Source: Gemmataceae bacterium (GTDB taxonomy: Bacteria > Planctomycetota > Planctomycetia > Gemmatales > Gemmataceae). From it: 9,032 nt of DNA. The translations under genes were made by a program, and so were the position numbers. The notes below the pieces were generated by a model, which was not told the DNA's origin, did no database searches, and saw only the letters and a program-made list of their open reading frames with translations. The stretch is from positions 1-9,032 of the forward strand of contig CANLGS010000103.1 in the NCBI GenBank assembly GCA_947490035.1, read 5' to 3'. The first letter of the stretch is position 1. Each line of letters starts with the position of its first letter. This document shows, piece by piece, positions 7,091 to 9,032 of this stretch.

Positions 7091-7153
7091 ATGCGAACCT
7101 TCCTCCTCTTCGGCGTCCCGCTGCTGATGGCCGCCGACCCGAACCCCCGGTGA
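7091..7153 (+). CDS. Signal-peptide-like 20-residue ORF, apparently out of frame with the hydrolase that follows
   Basis: An ATG at 7091 encodes MRTFLLFGVPLLMAADPNPR and stops at a TGA (7151-7153) that overlaps the GTG start of the next frame (7150-7152). It has the build of an export signal: a basic residue, then a hydrophobic FLLFGVPLLMA, then a small-residue AAD cleavage region. A run of five C (7144-7148) lies just before the stop. One extra C there would fuse the peptide seamlessly to the hydrolase (NPPVKTVKVAAVQ). It is therefore either the broken N-terminus of the next gene, a translationally coupled leader, or a sequence error. It has no clear ribosome-binding site. Independent function is unlikely. 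Confidence 0.5.
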   Translation: MRTFLLFGVPLLMAADPNPR

Positions 7154-7962
7154 AGACGGTGAAGGTCGCGGCGGTGCAGTGCTCGTCCGACATCGGCGAC
7201 GTGGCCGGTAACACGAAGAAGCTCACCGCGCTCGCGAAGGACGCGGCGAAGAACGGCGCGAAGATCGTCGTGCTGCCGGAGACCGCGGTCACCGGCTACC
7301 TGTCGCAAGACCTCAAGACGAACTGGCACGTCAAGGGAATGCCGAAGGAGAAGCGGTTCGAGAGCAAAGACCCCAAAGGGTTCGCGGAGGAAGTGCCGGG
7401 CGCATCGACAAAGCACTTCTGCGCACTGGCGGAGGAACTCGGCATCTACCTGACGATTCCGTTCCTGGAAGTGGACTTCAAGAACGGCAAGGACGACCCG
7501 CTCTACTTCAACACGGTGTGCCTCGCGAACCCGAAGGGCGAGTTGGTCGCGCACTACCGCAAGTTGACGCCGTGGCCGTACCCGGAGCAGTCGTGGGCGA
7601 CGGCCGGCGACCGCGGCGTGCAGACCTACGACACCGAGTACGGGCGCGTGGGCCTGGGCATCTGCTTCGACGTTCACACCATTCTGGAGAAGTACGAGCC
7701 GCACAAGATTTGGTGCCTGCTGTACCCGATCGCGTGGGTGGATTCCGAACACCCGGCGGAGTGGATGTGGACGAAACTGCCGGCGCGGGTGAAGCCGCTC
7801 AAGCACCACCTGGTCGGCGCGAACTGGAGCGTGGACGCGAAGCAGGAGTGGCGCGGCTACGGGTTCAGCGTGGTCATTTCCAGCGAAGGTAAAGTGCTGG
7901 CGAGCGCGAAGAGCTTGTACGGCAGCGAGATCGTGTACGCCGATCTGCCCACGGCGAAGTAA
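7150..7962 (+). CDS. Carbon-nitrogen hydrolase (nitrilase/amidohydrolase superfamily)
   Basis: Hydrolyses an amide, carbamoyl or nitrile-type C-N bond through a cysteine thioester. The substrate cannot be told from sequence. From the GTG at 7150 it has 270 residues, a normal length for the core fold. The Glu-Lys-Cys triad is visible: E44 in VVLPETAVTGY, K138 in HYRKLTPWPYPEQ and C172 in GLGICFDVH. The start of the fold (VKVAAVQCSSDIGDV) is complete. There is no Shine-Dalgarno sequence before the GTG. A signal-peptide-like sequence in another frame ends over this start, so the intended protein may be exported, which is unusual for the superfamily. If so, this reading frame is the mature part of a frameshifted gene. 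It converges on the minus-strand operon, with only 9 bp between stop codons. Confidence 0.88.
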   Translation: MKTVKVAAVQCSSDIGDVAGNTKKLTALAKDAAKNGAKIVVLPETAVTGYLSQDLKTNWHVKGMPKEKRFESKDPKGFAEEVPGASTKHFCALAEELGIYLTIPFLEVDFKNGKDDPLYFNTVCLANPKGELVAHYRKLTPWPYPEQSWATAGDRGVQTYDTEYGRVGLGICFDVHTILEKYEPHKIWCLLYPIAWVDSEHPAEWMWTKLPARVKPLKHHLVGANWSVDAKQEWRGYGFSVVISSEGKVLASAKSLYGSEIVYADLPTAK

Positions 7963-7971
7963 TTCGGTCCG

Positions 7972-8460
7972 TCAGACCGCGAGTTCGTACACGGGCGTTT
8001 CCGACTCGTCCGCCACGAACACTTTGACCTTAACGCCCGGCGAAGCGTTGAAGAGGATGTTCGCGACGCGCTTGCAGGTGGCGAGGGCGTCCGCGGGGTC
8101 GTTGGGGACGAGCACGATTACGACTTCGCCGCCCTGCACGCCGGAGCGCTCGCCGTCTACCCACACGCCCGCCCGCCCGCCGAGGGCTTCCATCTCGTTC
8201 AGCTTGCCGACGAGCAAGTGCAGTTTGTCGAACACCTGGGCACCGTCGCCGGTCGCCGGCGACGGGAGCGTGAGGCTCACCGTCGCCGCGGGTGCGACCG
8301 GTTCGGTCGTCAGTTTCACCACCGGCAATGCCGGGCCTTGCACGCGGATCAGCGGGCTAACGCTCGCGGTCGGATTCGCTTCAGACATCAGCTCGACCAC
8401 CGGCAGCGCCGGGCCTTGCACGCGGATCAGTCGGCTGCGCTCGTTGTTCGGAGTCGTCAT
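7972..8460 (-). CDS. Hypothetical 162-residue protein with an internal 26-residue tandem repeat
   Basis: I do not recognise the family. The frame is open further upstream, but the ATG at 8460 is chosen because GGAGAGGG lies just before it and the longer version would overlap the upstream gene. Residues about 8-59 contain two 26-residue units, each with LIRVQGPALPVV then E or K and L. A proline/alanine/threonine-rich linker follows. The C-terminal 80 residues look like a small alpha/beta domain, with a helix (VFDKLHLLVGKLNEMEAL), a strand (GGEVVIVLVP), a helix (DPADALATCKRVANILF) and a strand (GVKVKVFVAD). There is no signal peptide, membrane segment or catalytic motif. It is the second gene of an operon, 17 bp after the stop of the gene at 8478-8846, and probably works with that product. 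Confidence 0.7.
   Translation of the reverse strand: MTTPNNERSRLIRVQGPALPVVELMSEANPTASVSPLIRVQGPALPVVKLTTEPVAPAATVSLTLPSPATGDGAQVFDKLHLLVGKLNEMEALGGRAGVWVDGERSGVQGGEVVIVLVPNDPADALATCKRVANILFNASPGVKVKVFVADESETPVYELAV
8318..8436 (-). repeat. In-frame 78 bp tandem duplication inside the hypothetical gene
   Basis: Segments 8318-8358 and 8396-8436 match at 37 of 41 positions at a spacing of exactly 78 bases (26 codons). The duplicated peptide is S-x-LIRVQGPALPVV-x-L. The rest of each unit has diverged, so only the core appears to be conserved. Confidence 0.85.
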
Positions 8461-8464
8461 CACA

Positions 8465-8472
8465 CCCTCTCC
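8465..8472 (-). promoter_or_regulatory. Ribosome-binding site that fixes the start at 8460
   Basis: On the minus strand GGAGAGGG lies four bases before the ATG at 8460 and between the two operon genes. It is the clearest Shine-Dalgarno sequence in the window and favours this ATG over the longer open frame that reaches 8559. Confidence 0.65.
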
Positions 8473-8477
8473 GGTCG

Positions 8478-8846
8478 TTAGCTGAGTACGTTGACGCGAA
8501 CCGCCGGAAACGGGCATTCGCCCGGCGCCGGCGGTTCGTGCAGCGACAGGTGATTGCACACCAGATGCACGAAGTAAACTCCCGGTGTCGGAAACGTCAC
8601 GTCCAGCGCGAACACCTGTTCGAGCGGCGTCACCCGGTACGCCATGCCGGGGAAGGTGATGCCCACCCGCGGCGGGTTCGGGTTCACGACGAAGTTGTGT
8701 TCGTCCCGCACTTCCACCGAAAACGGGAACGTGCCTACCGCGTCCTCGAGTTGCGTATACAGGGCCATCGACTTGGGGCGGAAACGGCCATCTATACCGG
8801 GAACGAATTGGAGCGTGTGAATCGGCTCGTTCAGCCGAAACGGCAA
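8478..8846 (-). CDS. Hypothetical small protein (possibly DUF6941-like), start codon uncertain or lost
   Basis: First gene of a two-gene minus-strand operon, 122 residues if translation begins at the TTG at 8846. It looks like a soluble, strand-rich domain: FPFSVEVRDEHNFVV, AYRVTPLEQVFALDVTFPTPGVYFVHLVCN, then a short tail PAPGECPFPAVRVNVLS. The phrases remind me of the DUF6941 family, but this is a weak recollection. No function can be given. There is no Shine-Dalgarno sequence before the TTG. The same frame continues upstream to a TGA at 8898-8900, and its last part (AFLCSYADFDANG) reads like genuine protein, yet it has no ATG, GTG or TTG. The true N-terminus is therefore probably longer, with its start altered or removed. 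It may be a 5'-truncated gene. Confidence 0.6.
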   Translation of the reverse strand: MPFRLNEPIHTLQFVPGIDGRFRPKSMALYTQLEDAVGTFPFSVEVRDEHNFVVNPNPPRVGITFPGMAYRVTPLEQVFALDVTFPTPGVYFVHLVCNHLSLHEPPAPGECPFPAVRVNVLS

Positions 8847-8920
8847 CCCGTTCGCGTCAAAATCGGCATACGAGCAGAGGAAAGCTAGATGACCGTTTCA
8901 CAAGTTCGCCGCCAGTGGAC

Positions 8921-8950
8921 TGGACAGTGATTCGATTGTTGGCATAAACT
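8921..8950 (+). promoter_or_regulatory. Candidate sigma-70-type promoter for the right-edge gene
   Basis: TGGACA (8921-8926) matches the -35 consensus at five of six positions. TAAACT (8945-8950) matches the -10 consensus at four of six, with an 18 bp spacer. Transcription would begin near 8957, about 20 bases before the ATG at 8980. The surrounding gap (8847-8979) shows nothing else except the open codons upstream of the minus-strand gene. Confidence 0.4.
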
Positions 8951-8979
8951 GCACCCTCGCCTGACCTGAAGGCCGCAGG

Positions 8980-9032
8980 ATGCCGCCAATGCCCCGTCCG
9001 TTCGCGTCCACCGTGGTTCTTTCCGCCGAGCA
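8980..9032 (+). CDS. Start of a gene cut by the window edge; possibly an IS630-type transposase
   Basis: An ATG at 8980, with AAGG about seven bases upstream, opens a frame that runs to the window end. The 17 visible codons read MPPMPRPFASTVVLSAE, and a second in-frame ATG at 8989 is also possible. Short starts of the form M-x-RP-x(3-6)-V-x-LS-x-E are familiar to me from IS630-family transposases in planctomycetes, but 17 residues cannot prove it. The position just outside a minus-strand gene that lacks its start fits an inserted element. It may equally be an ordinary gene. Confidence 0.4.
   Translation, partial: MPPMPRPFASTVVLSAE

Noticed and set aside
5807..7809. Long minus-strand frames opposite trpB and the hydrolase
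   Set aside because: They are antisense to genes with complete catalytic residues and show no domain signatures or ribosome-binding sites.
7963..7983. Short hairpin CGGTC / GACCG at the convergent stop codons as a terminator
   Set aside because: The stem is only 5 bp, it overlaps coding sequence and has no T-run, so a terminator call is not supported.

Overview
The window is GC-rich (strong G/C preference at third codon positions) and reads like a chromosomal segment of a planctomycete, most likely Gemmataceae. I base this on the overall protein style, on the mix of GTG, TTG and ATG starts, and on small dispersed hairpin repeats in the gaps. The organism is inferred from recognition, not from a marker gene.

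Layout, left to right. (1) Bases 2-1831 (+) hold the 3' part of an acyl-carrier-protein plus Aas-like acyl-ACP/acyl-CoA ligase fusion whose beginning is off the window. (2) Bases 1942-2730 (+) encode a secreted OmpH/Skp-like periplasmic protein. (3) Bases 2731-2936 lie between convergent genes and hold a large 52+52 bp inverted repeat. (4) Bases 2937-4592 (-) encode a membrane sensor histidine kinase with a CxxCH haem-c motif in its periplasmic domain. (5) Bases 4605-4695 are a perfect 39 bp inverted repeat that runs into the 3' end of mutM. (6) Bases 4653-5531 (-) are mutM/fpg, the formamidopyrimidine-DNA glycosylase. (7) Bases 5532-5641 are a divergent promoter region. (8) Bases 5642-6850 (+) are trpB. 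(9) Bases 6851-7090 hold three copies of one hairpin family. (10) Bases 7091-7962 (+) hold a carbon-nitrogen hydrolase whose apparent signal peptide (7091-7153) sits in another frame. (11) Bases 8846-7972 (-) are a two-gene operon of unrecognised small proteins. (12) Bases 8847-9032 hold a candidate promoter and the first codons of a (+) gene that may be an IS transposase.

The genes do not form one pathway. They are core functions (lipid activation, envelope biogenesis, redox or haem signalling, DNA repair, tryptophan synthesis, nitrilase-type hydrolysis) in small units. No phage, defence system, CRISPR array, tRNA or rRNA is visible. The most interesting signals lie between genes. Two repeat families show paired substitutions that keep their stems, one repeat has become the C-terminus of MutM, a C5 run separates a signal peptide from its enzyme, and a small gene appears to have lost its start codon, possibly to an IS insertion at the right edge.
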